From positions 1 through 64,000 of the forward strand of contig CBDFHV010000033.1 of assembly GCA_965247705.1 (NCBI GenBank): DNA of 64,000 bases. Reading direction: 5' to 3'. This DNA comes from CBDFHV01 sp965247705 (GTDB lineage: Bacteria > Pseudomonadota > Alphaproteobacteria > Rhodospirillales > CAMCUA01). The position numbers were made by a program, and so were the translations under genes. Below are positions 23,610 to 33,281 of this stretch, piece by piece (positions within the stretch are counted from its first letter, which is position 1; the number at the start of each line of letters is the position of its first letter). The notes under the pieces were generated by a model. The model did no database searches and had not been told where the DNA came from. It worked only from the letters and a program-made list of their open reading frames with translations.

Positions 23610-25406
23610 GTGACCGCCTACAGGGCCCCGGTGGCCGCGATGCGGTTCACCATGGAGACGGTCGGCGCCCTGGGCGACATCGCCGCGCTGCCGTCGAACG
23701 AGAGTTGTACCAACGATCTTGTTGGCGACATTCTTCACGGCGCCGCGCAATTTGGCCACGACGTGCTGGTCCCCCTCAATGCGCCCGGCGATCGCGAGGG
23801 GTGCCGTCTCGAAAATGGGGTTGTGCGCACTCCCGCGGGCTGCGCGGAGGCGTACGCTCGGTTTGTCGCCGATGGCTGGAACGGCCTGTCCCTGGATCCG
23901 GAGCATGGAGGACAGGGATTGCCCGTCCTCGTCGGCACGGCGGTACAGGAGATCTGGCACGGGTCGAACATGGCTTTCGCCCTGTGCACTTTGCTCAATC
24001 AATATGCGGCCGGTTTGGTGTCCGCCTTCGCCTCATCGGACCTCAAGCGGCGGTTCCTGCCGAAGCTCATATCCGGCGAGTGGAACGGCACCATGAACCT
24101 GACGGAGCCCCAGGCGGGCTCCGATCTGGGCAGCATTCGTACGCGGGCGAGGCCGCAAGGCGATCACTACGGGCTCTTCGGTCAGAAAATATTCATCACC
24201 TTCGGCGACCATGACTGGACAGCCAACGTGGTTCACTTGGTGCTCGCCCGCATCGAGGGCGCGCCACAGGGGATAAAGGGGTTGTCGGTGTTCCTGGTGC
24301 CCAAGGTGATGGTGGCCGCGGACGGGTCCCTGGGCGCGCGCAATGACGTGCGGTGCCTTTCGCTCGAGCGCAAGCTGGGCATCCACGCGAGCCCCACTTG
24401 CGTCATGTCCTATGGGGACGATGGTGGCGCGGTCGGCTACCTGGTTGGCGAGGTGAACCAGGGAATTCAGTGCATGTTCCACATGATGAACGGGGCTCGG
24501 CTGGGCGTCGGGCAGGAGGGCGTGGGGGTGGCCGAGGCCGCGACGCAAATGGCCCGCGCTTTCGCCCGGGAACGGCGGCAGGGTCGGCCAGACGGCAACC
24601 CAGGGAACCAGGGGCCGATCCCCATCGAGGAACACCCGGACGTCAGACGGATGCTGCTTTCCATGCGGGCGCGGACCGACGCCGCCCGCGCTCTTGCCTA
24701 CTATGCGGCGGCTCAGGTCGACCTATCCCGACTTCATCCATCCCCGGCGGCCCGTGACGCCGCTCGGAGCCGCCTCGATTTGATGACGCCGCTGGTCAAG
24801 GCCTGCTGCACCGAGGCCGGGACCGCCGTCGCCGACACCGGCATCCAGGTCCATGGCGGCGCTGGCTACGTGGAAGACACCGGCGCGGCGCAGTTTCTGC
24901 GCGATGTCCGGATCGCCGCTATCTACGAAGGAACCAACGGCATTCAGGCCCGCGACTTGGCCTTGCGCAAGGTGTTGGCCGACGGCGGCGGCGCCATGGA
25001 GTCGTTTATCGCCGACATGCGAGTGACCGTTGCGACGCTTCAGGACTCACGGCACGAGGACCTTTCGACGATTCGAACCTCGCTAGGGACGGCGGTGGAG
25101 GTCCTGGCCGCGGGTACCGCATGGCTTCTCGACTCCTCCCGTCGCGATATCCGGATCGGCCTCGCGGCCGCCACGCCCTACCTGCATCTCGCGGGCGCTA
25201 CCGCCAGCGGATGCCTAATGGCGCGCCAAGCTTTGGCTGCCGCCGGGCGCCTGGAAGAGGAGGGGGAGGACCGTGGTTTCTTGGCGTCGCGGATTTCATC
25301 GGCTCGCTTCTATGCCGCCACGGACCTGGCGGCGGCGGCAGCGCATTGCCATGCCATGACCGCCGGTGCGCCGGCGACGCTGGCCTGTTCCCTTGATGAA
25401 GGATAG
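23610..25406 (+). CDS. Acyl-CoA dehydrogenase, DmdC-like
   Basis: 598 residues, the long form typical of 3-(methylthio)propanoyl-CoA dehydrogenase (DmdC) and relatives. The GTG start at 23610 gives TAYRAPVAAMRFTMETVGAL, the usual DmdC-type N-terminus. Other blocks are MNLTEPQAGSDLGSIRTRA (FAD/substrate), GIHASPTCVMSYG, QVHGGAGYVEDT and AAIYEGTNGIQARDLALRK, with the catalytic Glu. It would oxidise an acyl-CoA to the enoyl-CoA and reduce ETF. Which acyl-CoA is used cannot be told, and other dmd genes are not nearby. It overlaps the lptF start by 11 bases. Confidence 0.87.
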   Translation: MTAYRAPVAAMRFTMETVGALGDIAALPSNESCTNDLVGDILHGAAQFGHDVLVPLNAPGDREGCRLENGVVRTPAGCAEAYARFVADGWNGLSLDPEHGGQGLPVLVGTAVQEIWHGSNMAFALCTLLNQYAAGLVSAFASSDLKRRFLPKLISGEWNGTMNLTEPQAGSDLGSIRTRARPQGDHYGLFGQKIFITFGDHDWTANVVHLVLARIEGAPQGIKGLSVFLVPKVMVAADGSLGARNDVRCLSLERKLGIHASPTCVMSYGDDGGAVGYLVGEVNQGIQCMFHMMNGARLGVGQEGVGVAEAATQMARAFARERRQGRPDGNPGNQGPIPIEEHPDVRRMLLSMRARTDAARALAYYAAAQVDLSRLHPSPAARDAARSRLDLMTPLVKACCTEAGTAVADTGIQVHGGAGYVEDTGAAQFLRDVRIAAIYEGTNGIQARDLALRKVLADGGGAMESFIADMRVTVATLQDSRHEDLSTIRTSLGTAVEVLAAGTAWLLDSSRRDIRIGLAAATPYLHLAGATASGCLMARQALAAAGRLEEEGEDRGFLASRISSARFYAATDLAAAAAHCHAMTAGAPATLACSLDEG

Positions 25407-26541
25407 GGCGTTGGACAGGCTCACATATTACGTTTTGCGGCAATTGCTGGTCGGCACGTTCATCGTGACGGTGGGCCTCACCGGCGTTATTTGGCTGAGC
25501 CAGTCCCTACGCATGATCGACATGATCGTCAATCGGGGGCTGTCGGTGGTCAGCTTCTTTCAACTGACCATTTTGCTCCTTCCCAACTTCATGACCCTCA
25601 TTCTGCCCGTCGCCCTGTTCGCGGTGGTGCTGTTCATTTACAGCAAACTTAGCACGGACCGGGAATTGGTGATCATGCGCTCGGCCGGTATCAGTCAGTT
25701 GGGCCTGGCCAAACCAACCGCGATCATCGCCTGCTGCCTGGTCGGTATCGAATTCCTGCTGAACCTCCACCTGGTACCGGTCTCCTACCAGTCGTTCCGC
25801 GAGTTGCAGTGGAACATCCGATATAGTTACGCGCATATGTTGCTACTCGAGGGCACCTTCAACATGATCGCCGACGGCGTGACGGTCTACGTCAAGGAAC
25901 GCACCAGTGACGGGGAATTGCTCGGACTTATGATCCACGACGACCGGGATTCGGAGCGTTCGGCGACTATTCTGGCCGCCCGGGGTGGACTCGTGGAATC
26001 GAAGACCGGCGCCCGTGTGGTCCTGTTCGACGGCAACCGCCAGGAGGTGAAGCGTGGCACGAATGATTTCTCGATCCTTTACTTCGATCGCTACGCCTTC
26101 GAACTGGGAGGCGACAAGAAGGAGGGCGTGATCCGCTATCGAGAGGCCCGGGAACGCCGCGTGAGCGAGCTTCTGAATATCGAACGGGATTCCCTGCTGA
26201 ACCCCAAGGACTACGGCAAGTTCCGGGTAGAGGCGCATCGCCGGTTGACCACGCCCTTGGAACCCCTGACCTATGCCTTGATCGGATTGGCGTGGATGAT
26301 TTCCGGAGGCGCCGCCCGGCGCGGCCAGACCCTTCGCCTCGGGTCGGCGGTACTTATGATCATCCTATTGCAGGCCTCGTCCATGGGATTGCAGAATCTT
26401 TGTGCCCGCTACCTGGACTTGATTCCGCTGATGTACCTGCACGCGGTCTTGCCGATGATTCTCGCCCTGTTGGTCATGGGTCAGCCACCACGACGGTTGC
26501 GCCTGCCCGCCCTGTTGCGCCGGGCCGGCACGTCCGGGTAG
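25396..26541 (+). CDS. lptF: LPS export permease LptF
   Basis: Inner-membrane half of the LptB2FG transporter that extracts LPS from the inner membrane. About 381 residues with N-terminal hydrophobic segments (TYYVLRQLLVGTFIVTVGL), a periplasmic jellyroll region and two or three C-terminal segments. LILPVALFAVVLFIYSKLS then DRELVIMRSAGIS are conserved LptF blocks, as is RRLTTPLEPLTYALIGLAW. The start ATG 25396 overlaps the preceding gene; a TTG at 25411 is possible. It is the first gene of lptF-lptG-lptD-surA-pdxA-rsmA. Confidence 0.93.
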   Translation: MKDRALDRLTYYVLRQLLVGTFIVTVGLTGVIWLSQSLRMIDMIVNRGLSVVSFFQLTILLLPNFMTLILPVALFAVVLFIYSKLSTDRELVIMRSAGISQLGLAKPTAIIACCLVGIEFLLNLHLVPVSYQSFRELQWNIRYSYAHMLLLEGTFNMIADGVTVYVKERTSDGELLGLMIHDDRDSERSATILAARGGLVESKTGARVVLFDGNRQEVKRGTNDFSILYFDRYAFELGGDKKEGVIRYREARERRVSELLNIERDSLLNPKDYGKFRVEAHRRLTTPLEPLTYALIGLAWMISGGAARRGQTLRLGSAVLMIILLQASSMGLQNLCARYLDLIPLMYLHAVLPMILALLVMGQPPRRLRLPALLRRAGTSG

Positions 26542-26551
26542 AGACAACGAC

Positions 26552-27652
26552 ATGCGACTTTCAACGACACTGTTCGCTTACATCGGGCGCCACTTCCTGG
26601 TCGCTTTTCTGGTGTTGTTGTTCGCGTTCCTCGCCCTGATCTTTATTTTCGACATGGTTGAACTGATGCGGCGGGCGGCGTCGAAGCCCGAGGTTTCCAT
26701 GGACATCATCCTGCGGATGACGGTTCTCAAGCTTCCCCACATGGGGCAAGAAACCTTTCCCTTCGCCGCCCTGTTCGGGGGCATGGCGGCATTTTGGCGC
26801 CTGACGCGAACCCACGAACTGGTGGTGGCGCGCGCGGCCGGCCTTTCTGCCTGGCAGTTCATGCTGCCGCTGCTGGTCATCGCCTGTCTACTGGCCGCTT
26901 TCCAAGTGGCGGCGGTCAATCCGCTGGCGTCGGCGACCTTGGCCCAATACCAGCGCCTGGACGATACCTACCTGCAAAGCGAACGGAGCGCCCTTTCCCT
27001 GAGCGGGTCCAGTCTCTGGCTCCGCCAGGCTAGCGACGGCGGCAACAGCGTGGTGCATGCGTCGACCGTGCTGCAGACCGGCGAGGACATCGAGCTGCGC
27101 GGCGTCATGGTACTGACCTTTCAGGGAGCGGGCGAGTTCGTGCGCCGAATCGACGCCGAGGGCGCCCGGCTGGAGGACGGCATGTGGTACCTGTGGAACG
27201 TCAGGATTCACGTTCCCGAGGAACCGACGGCGATCCGCGACGATCTTCGCCTGGACACGGACCTGACCCTGGCCAAGATTCAGGACAGCTTCGCGCCTCC
27301 GGAAACCATGTCCTTCTGGGCCCTTCCGGCGTTCATTCGCACCTTGGAGGCGGCCGGATTTGCCGCCCAACGCCACCGCATGCACTGGCATTCTCTGTTG
27401 TCGGCGCCGCTATTGATGTGCGCGATGATCCTGATCGCGGCCACGTTCACGCTGCGCCAGGCCCCGCTGGGCGGCACCACGTTCGTCATCTGCGGCGGCG
27501 TATTGGCCGGATTCCTGCTCTATTTCTTTAGCGACTTCGTATATGCGCTTGGACTGTCGAGCACGATCCCGGTTGTCCTGGCGGCCTGGACACCTCCGGG
27601 TGTCGCAATTCTGCTGGGTATGTCCATGTTGTTTCATCTTGAGGACGGCTGA
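26552..27652 (+). CDS. lptG: LPS export permease LptG
   Basis: Second permease subunit of LptB2FG, 366 residues. It starts RLSTTLFAYIGRHFLVAFLV and has FDMVELMRRAA, LPHMGQETFPFAALFGGMAA and TRTHELVVARAAGLSAWQF, the coupling-helix region facing LptB. The C-terminus has three membrane helices (IPVVLAAWTPPGVAILLG). It lies 10 bases after lptF. The ATPase LptB is not in the window. Confidence 0.93.
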   Translation: MRLSTTLFAYIGRHFLVAFLVLLFAFLALIFIFDMVELMRRAASKPEVSMDIILRMTVLKLPHMGQETFPFAALFGGMAAFWRLTRTHELVVARAAGLSAWQFMLPLLVIACLLAAFQVAAVNPLASATLAQYQRLDDTYLQSERSALSLSGSSLWLRQASDGGNSVVHASTVLQTGEDIELRGVMVLTFQGAGEFVRRIDAEGARLEDGMWYLWNVRIHVPEEPTAIRDDLRLDTDLTLAKIQDSFAPPETMSFWALPAFIRTLEAAGFAAQRHRMHWHSLLSAPLLMCAMILIAATFTLRQAPLGGTTFVICGGVLAGFLLYFFSDFVYALGLSSTIPVVLAAWTPPGVAILLGMSMLFHLEDG

Positions 27653-27655
27653 AGG

Positions 27656-29800
27656 GTGGGCATCGCCACAACCCCGTTTCGGCTCTCGGTACTGGCACTT
27701 GCCTGGGTACTCTCGGCAGCAAGCGCCGCCGTCGGGCAGGCGGTCACCGGCTCCGAGACCCCGTTTCTGCTTCAAGCCGACGGATTGCAGCATGATCGGG
27801 ACACGGACGTAATTACGGCGTCCGGAAACGTGGAGATCTCCCAGGGCGGTCGCGTGCTCCTCGGCGACGCCGTGACCTACGATCGCCGCCAAGACATTCT
27901 CACCGCCTCGGGGAATGTTTCTTTCCTGCAAAAGTCAGGCGAGGTCATTTTCGGCCAACACATGGAACTCACCGGCGACATGAAGGATGGTGTCGTCCGC
28001 GATCTGCGCATGCTGTTGAGCGACAATTCGCGCTTCGCCGCCGCCGGTGCGCGGCGATCAGCGGGAGAGCGGCTGGATATGCGCCAGGTCGTCTATTCCC
28101 CGTGCAATTTGTGCCCGAACGATCCGACCGAGCCGCCTTTGTGGCAGGTCAAAGCGGTCAAGGTAGTGCACGACTCGAAGACCAAGACGATTGAGTACAC
28201 GGATGCCTGGTTAGAGGTACACGGGATCCCTGTCGCCTATACGCCCTACCTATCCCATCCCGACCCTACCGTGCGGCGGCGTAGCGGTATTATCAGGCCG
28301 ACCCTTGGCGTCTCGTCCGATCTCGGCTTCGTTACTCGCGCTTCCTATTTCTTCGATCTGGCGCCGCACAAGGACTTGACCCTCACACCCATCATTACCG
28401 CCAAGGAAGGCCCCATATTGGCGGGCGAGTACCGTCACCTGTTCACCACCGCGCGCTTGAATTTTGACGGCAGCATTACCCATGACTCCGAGGACGAGTT
28501 GCGCGGTCACATTCGCGGCGACGGTGTGCTGGACATCGACAACACCTGGCGTGCCGGATTCGAAGTGGATCGGGCGACGGACGACACATTCCTTCGACGC
28601 TACGGGTTCGGCGGCGGCGACACGCTCACGTCGCGCCTGTATGCAGAGGGCTTCCGCAAGCGCAACTATGTGGCCGTTCAAGGTTATGCCTTCCAGGGTT
28701 TGGAAGTGAGCGATGACCCCGGCCAGACTCCCCTGGTTTTCCCACTGTTCGACTACAATCACGTGGGCGAGGTGGGAGTTCTTGGAGGACATACGAATCT
28801 TGACATCAATGCGCTGGGCTTGACGCGATCGGAAGGAACGGACAGCCGACGGCTGTCCGTCGGCATGGGCTGGACACGGCCCTTCGTGGGTCCGATCGGC
28901 GACCTATACACGCTGTCGACCAACCTTCGCGGAGACGCTTACCACGTCGAGGGCGTCACATTGAGCGACACGGCCGAAAAGTTCACCGGCTGGACCGGAC
29001 GCGTTCACCCGATGGCAGCCTTGGAATGGCGGTGGCCACTGGCACGCAGCGACGGTTCAATCCAACAACTTCTTGAGCCCGTGGCCTCAGCCGTCGTCAG
29101 TCCCTATGGGGGAAATCCCGATAATATCCCCAACGAAGACAGTCAGGACTTCGAGTTCGACGATTCGAATCTGTTCGAAACGAACCGAGTTACCGGACTT
29201 GACAGGGTCGAAGGCGGGCCGCGCGTCAACTACGGACTGCGCTGGGGCTTGTTCGGTCAGGGGGGCGGCCGATCAGCGGTGTTCGTCGGTCAGAGTTATC
29301 GTGTCAAGGCTGACAGCACGTTCGGGGCCGACACGGGTCTGGAAGACAACTTTTCTGATATCGTCGCCCGGGTGATCGTGTCCCCGGGGCCCCACCTGGA
29401 CCTCATGTACCGCACCCGCTTCGACAAGGACAATCTGGAGATCCGGCGCAACGAGGTCCGGCTCGATGGCGGCCCGGCGACGCTACGCCTCAACGTCAAC
29501 TACACGTTCATTGATCGCAGGTTCGAAAGCGAGTTCGCGGGACGAGAAGAAGTCCAGTATACCGTAGCCTCCCGTCTGTCCCGATTTTGGCGCGCCAAGG
29601 TCTCGGGAATTCACGACCTCGCCACCGACGAGGGCTTGCGGTCGCTCTCCATCGGCGCCACCTACGAGGATGAATGCCTCGTTTTCTCGACAACGCTGTC
29701 GCGCACCTTCTTCGAGGACCGAGACCTGCGCCCGACGGACGCGGTCCTCTTCCAAGTCAGCTTCAAGACCTTGGGCGAGGTACAGACGTCCGTGCGGTGA
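27656..29800 (+). CDS. lptD: LPS-assembly protein LptD
   Basis: 714-residue outer-membrane beta-barrel that inserts LPS into the outer leaflet. The GTG start (3 bases after lptG) gives a signal peptide, RLSVLALAWVLSAASAAVGQA. Residues about 40-160 are the periplasmic LptA/OstA-like jellyroll (QADGLQHDRDTDVITASGNV). The barrel follows, with many alternating aromatic strands, to a C-terminus reading AVLFQVSFKTLGEV. Cysteines in SPCNLCPND and YEDECLVF match the disulfide positions expected between jellyroll and barrel end. Intact. Confidence 0.92.
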   Translation: MGIATTPFRLSVLALAWVLSAASAAVGQAVTGSETPFLLQADGLQHDRDTDVITASGNVEISQGGRVLLGDAVTYDRRQDILTASGNVSFLQKSGEVIFGQHMELTGDMKDGVVRDLRMLLSDNSRFAAAGARRSAGERLDMRQVVYSPCNLCPNDPTEPPLWQVKAVKVVHDSKTKTIEYTDAWLEVHGIPVAYTPYLSHPDPTVRRRSGIIRPTLGVSSDLGFVTRASYFFDLAPHKDLTLTPIITAKEGPILAGEYRHLFTTARLNFDGSITHDSEDELRGHIRGDGVLDIDNTWRAGFEVDRATDDTFLRRYGFGGGDTLTSRLYAEGFRKRNYVAVQGYAFQGLEVSDDPGQTPLVFPLFDYNHVGEVGVLGGHTNLDINALGLTRSEGTDSRRLSVGMGWTRPFVGPIGDLYTLSTNLRGDAYHVEGVTLSDTAEKFTGWTGRVHPMAALEWRWPLARSDGSIQQLLEPVASAVVSPYGGNPDNIPNEDSQDFEFDDSNLFETNRVTGLDRVEGGPRVNYGLRWGLFGQGGGRSAVFVGQSYRVKADSTFGADTGLEDNFSDIVARVIVSPGPHLDLMYRTRFDKDNLEIRRNEVRLDGGPATLRLNVNYTFIDRRFESEFAGREEVQYTVASRLSRFWRAKVSGIHDLATDEGLRSLSIGATYEDECLVFSTTLSRTFFEDRDLRPTDAVLFQVSFKTLGEVQTSVR

Positions 29801-29844
29801 TCGCCGGCACGCTCGATTGCAGGTGTGACCCCAGGGTCACTACA

Positions 29845-31146
29845 ATGAATCGGCGGAGCGGAGGGTTCAAGCACGGGATGTCGACGTTGGTCCGAAGGCT
29901 ATTGGCAGCGTCCATGGCGACCATGATCGTGGCCGCTATCGGTCCGGCCTTGGCCCAGGGAACCCTACGTATCGCGGCGGTCGTGAATGACGACATCATT
30001 TCCGAATACGACTTGCGGGCCCGCCTCTCCCTCTTGATCGCAAGTTCCCGACTTGACGATCGACCGGAGAACCGACGTCTGCTAGCGCCACAGTTGCTTC
30101 GCTCGCTGGTCGAGGAGCGCCTGAAACTCCAGGAGGCCCGGCGGCTCGGCGTTTCGGCCACCAAGGAAGACATCGACCGGGTCCTCGGACAGATCGCCAG
30201 CAGTAACCGGATCCCGATAAGCCGCCTGGATGACTTCCTGAGACGGCAAGGCATTCGCAAAGACGTCCTAATCGAGAAGATCGAAGCCGACGTGGCGTGG
30301 ATTAAGGTGGTGAACCAGAGCGTTCGCTCCAGCATCAATATCGATAACAAGGCGCTTGATCAGTTTTTGGAGCAGATGGCCGCCGACGAGGGCAAAACCG
30401 AGAGCCACGTGTCGGAGATCTTCCTTCCCGTCGATTCCCAAGCGGAAGAACAGGAGGTGCGCCAATTGGCCAACCGCCTCCTCGAGCAGGTGTCCGGGGG
30501 GGCGAGTTTCAACGCCCTGGCCCAGTCGTTCTCTCAACGGGCATCCGCCGCCGTGTCAGGCGACCTGGGCTGGATCAAGGAAGGCGAGCTTGACGACGAA
30601 CTGGACGCGGCCCTTACACAAATAAAGCCCGGCGAAACGACGACGCCCATCCGGTCTGTTTCCGGCTTTCACATCCTCCATCTGCAGGCCCAGCGCAAGG
30701 CGCCGGGGTTGGGACTGAACGATCCAAAAGTCAGCCTACAGCAGCTGTTTCTGCCGCTGCCCAAGAACTCCACGCCGGCGGAGATCGAGAGCCAGAAATC
30801 GTTGGCGGTCACCATGAGTGGGGTGGCGGAAAACTGCGAGGACATTGCCTCCCTGGGCAAGGAGCTGAAGAACTCCATGTCGGGGGGCATGAAGGATGTG
30901 CGGCTGTCCAGACTCGCCCCCGCCATGAGAAATGTCGTCGCCGACCTGGCGGTCGAAACCCCCAGCGAACCCCTGGCCGTGCCCGGCGGCGTAATCGTTC
31001 TGATGGTCTGCGAAAGACAGGGTGGACTCGCTGACGTGGACAGGGAAGAGATTCGGCGCCTGCTGATCAGCCAACGCCTTGATTTTGAGTCCGTACGCTA
31101 TTTGCGTGCCCTGCGCCGAACCGCCTTCGTGGACGTGCGCCTGTGA
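29845..31146 (+). CDS. surA: Periplasmic chaperone/peptidyl-prolyl isomerase SurA-like
   Basis: About 433 residues. A signal peptide (LVRRLLAASMATMIVAAIGPALAQ) is followed by the SurA N domain (IAAVVNDDIISEYDLRARL), helical regions and one clear parvulin domain: SHVSEIFLPVD, GASFNALAQSFSQ, GDLGWIKEGEL, VSGFHILHL. It assists outer-membrane protein folding, and its position right after lptD fits LptD being a client. The start could be ATG 29845 or 29878; the latter has GGAGGG about 13 bases upstream. It overlaps pdxA by GTGA. Confidence 0.88.
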   Translation: MNRRSGGFKHGMSTLVRRLLAASMATMIVAAIGPALAQGTLRIAAVVNDDIISEYDLRARLSLLIASSRLDDRPENRRLLAPQLLRSLVEERLKLQEARRLGVSATKEDIDRVLGQIASSNRIPISRLDDFLRRQGIRKDVLIEKIEADVAWIKVVNQSVRSSINIDNKALDQFLEQMAADEGKTESHVSEIFLPVDSQAEEQEVRQLANRLLEQVSGGASFNALAQSFSQRASAAVSGDLGWIKEGELDDELDAALTQIKPGETTTPIRSVSGFHILHLQAQRKAPGLGLNDPKVSLQQLFLPLPKNSTPAEIESQKSLAVTMSGVAENCEDIASLGKELKNSMSGGMKDVRLSRLAPAMRNVVADLAVETPSEPLAVPGGVIVLMVCERQGGLADVDREEIRRLLISQRLDFESVRYLRALRRTAFVDVRL

Positions 31147-32177
31147 ACGGGCTTGCCGACCCATCACGGGTCCATCTACCCCTCGCGCTGACCATGGGCG
31201 AGCCGGCCGGAATAGGGGGAGAAATTGCCTTAAAAGTCTGGCTGGGCCGCGACGAGAATCTGCCACCGTTCGTCGCCCTGGACGATCCCCATAGACTGGA
31301 GACGGAGGCGGAGAGGCTGGGAATCGCCGTCCCCGTGTGCGTCGTCGATGGCATCGAACGGGTGGCGGACACGTTTGGTGACGCTTTGCCCGTCCTTCCC
31401 CTGCCCCTGGCGGTCGCCGTGACACCCGGGCGGCCGGATGTGCGTAACGCCGCGGTCGTTCAGCAATCGATCGAGCGCGCGGTGGCACTGGCCCTGGATG
31501 GGCGGGTCGGCGCGGTGGTCACCAACCCGATTCACAAGGGGACGCTTCTTTCGGCCGGATTTCCATACGCCGGGCACACCGAATTCCTGGCCGAACTGGC
31601 GGGCCTTGCCCCTTCGGAGGCGATCATGATGCTGGCATCGCCAATCCTGCGGGTTGTGCCGGTCACGGTCCACCAGAGCCTTTTCGAGGCGACCCGAAGC
31701 TTGACCGCCGAGCGGATCGTGCATGCCTGTGTCGTGACCGATGGAGCCCTTCGCCGACAATTCCGGATCGACCGACCGCGACTGACGGTAACCGGCCTCA
31801 ACCCCCACGCCGGCGAAGAAGGGAAACTGGGCAACGAAGAGATCGAGATCATCGCGCCGGCCGTGGAGACGGTGCGAGAAAAGGGCATCGACGTGCGCGG
31901 TCCACTGCCGGCCGATACCCTGTTCTGCCCTGGGGCCAGAAGCCGGTTCGACGTGGCGATATGCATGTATCACGATCAGGCGCTGATCCCGATCAAGACT
32001 CTCGACTTCGACCGGGCCGTCAACACGACCCTGGGACTGCCCTTCATCCGCACCTCCCCCGACCACGGAACGGCCTTGGATATCGCAGGCAAAGGCGTGG
32101 CCAACGAGGCAAATCTGGTCGCCGCATTCATGCTGGCGGCCGATATGGCTTCGGACGCCCGGGTCACCGCGGGCTGA
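31143..32177 (+). CDS. pdxA: 4-hydroxythreonine-4-phosphate dehydrogenase
   Basis: 344 residues. Oxidises 4-phosphohydroxy-L-threonine with NAD in the DXP-dependent pathway to pyridoxal phosphate. Blocks are TMGEPAGIGGEIALK at the N-terminus, TNPIHKGTL, AGHTEFLAELAG (metal His), GLNPHAGEEGKLG and CMYHDQALIPIK (metal His). The GTG start overlaps the surA stop, so the two are coupled. The surA-pdxA-rsmA order is typical for Proteobacteria. Confidence 0.95.
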   Translation: MNGLADPSRVHLPLALTMGEPAGIGGEIALKVWLGRDENLPPFVALDDPHRLETEAERLGIAVPVCVVDGIERVADTFGDALPVLPLPLAVAVTPGRPDVRNAAVVQQSIERAVALALDGRVGAVVTNPIHKGTLLSAGFPYAGHTEFLAELAGLAPSEAIMMLASPILRVVPVTVHQSLFEATRSLTAERIVHACVVTDGALRRQFRIDRPRLTVTGLNPHAGEEGKLGNEEIEIIAPAVETVREKGIDVRGPLPADTLFCPGARSRFDVAICMYHDQALIPIKTLDFDRAVNTTLGLPFIRTSPDHGTALDIAGKGVANEANLVAAFMLAADMASDARVTAG

Positions 32178-32183
32178 CCCACC

Positions 32184-33053
32184 GTGGCTTCCCAAGCTAA
32201 CACCGAAGTAGACCTGCCTTCCCTTCGCGACGTCATCGCCCGCCACGGACTGACCGCCCGGCGGAAACTCGGTCAGCATTTCATCCTCGACGCCAACCTG
32301 ACGGATCGAGTCGTGCGCAGTGCCGGGGATCTGAGGAACGTGACCGTGTTCGAAATCGGCGCCGGCCCGGGGGGACTGACCCGGTCGCTGCTGCGCACCG
32401 GGGCGCGGAAGATCATCGCCATCGAACGGGACGACCGCTGCGTGTCGGCACTCGAAGAACTGGCGGACTCGTTTCCGGACACCCTGTCGATCCTCCAGGC
32501 CGACGCACTGAGCATGGATCTGCCGGCGTTCGCCCCGCCGCCCAGGGCCATCGTCTCCAACCTTCCCTACAACGTTTCGGTTCCCCTGTTGCTTCGATGG
32601 TTGCGAACGGCGGACGCCTTCCAGGGCATCACGGTGATGGTGCAAAAGGAAGTGGCCGATCGACTGGTGGCCCCGCCCGGAAGCCGCACCTACGGCCGGC
32701 TGTCGGTGATCGCCCAATGGCGTTTCGCCATCCGCCCGTCCTTCGTCGTCGAGGCCAAAGCCTTCGTACCACCGCCGAAGGTCACATCGGCGGTGGTCCA
32801 CCTGGAACCCCGCGACAGACCGGAGGCGGTCCCCAGTCACGCCCTGGAAGCGGTCACCGCGGCGGCATTCGGCCAGCGGCGCAAGATGTTGCGCGGCAGC
32901 CTGAAAGGCTTGGGCCTGGTTGACGACCTGGCGGCGCTGGGGTTGGACCCAACCATGCGCGCCGAGAACGTGTCGGTTTCCGACTATTGCGCCTTGGCGC
33001 GCGTTCTTGCCGACCGGCGCGAACGCCCCGTCAGCAACCCAACTCGCTGCTGA
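32184..33053 (+). CDS. rsmA: 16S rRNA (adenine1518/1519-N6)-dimethyltransferase
   Basis: 289 residues. Dimethylates two adjacent adenosines in helix 45 of 16S rRNA using SAM (KsgA). Motifs: LGQHFILDANLTDRVV, EIGAGPGGLTRSLL (SAM-binding), NLPYNVSVPLLL (catalytic NLPY) and FVPPPKVTSAVVHL. The GTG start is 6 bases after pdxA. Its 3' end overlaps the convergent end of the disrupted protease gene by 23 bases. It is the last gene of the lptF-rsmA unit. Confidence 0.95.
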   Translation: MASQANTEVDLPSLRDVIARHGLTARRKLGQHFILDANLTDRVVRSAGDLRNVTVFEIGAGPGGLTRSLLRTGARKIIAIERDDRCVSALEELADSFPDTLSILQADALSMDLPAFAPPPRAIVSNLPYNVSVPLLLRWLRTADAFQGITVMVQKEVADRLVAPPGSRTYGRLSVIAQWRFAIRPSFVVEAKAFVPPPKVTSAVVHLEPRDRPEAVPSHALEAVTAAAFGQRRKMLRGSLKGLGLVDDLAALGLDPTMRAENVSVSDYCALARVLADRRERPVSNPTRC

Positions 33054-33281
33054 CGAGGCCCCAACCGAAGGTCTTGTCCTTGCCCGGGGAGCCCAGGTCC
33101 ACGATGCTCTGTTGGACGACCTTGCGCAGGGCCTTCGGGTTCTTTCGCGTGCCCTTGGAGATGGACATGGCCATAATGGCGCTGATGTAGGGGACGGCGA
33201 AGGACGTGCCGCTCTGCAAACGGCCCCCGCTGGGCACGGCGGTATAGACGCTGACACCGGGCGCCGCGAAGTCGATGTATT

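Noticed and set aside
31230..33257. 675-residue minus-strand open frame over pdxA and rsmA
   Set aside because: Antisense shadow spanning two well-identified genes, with no recognisable motif.
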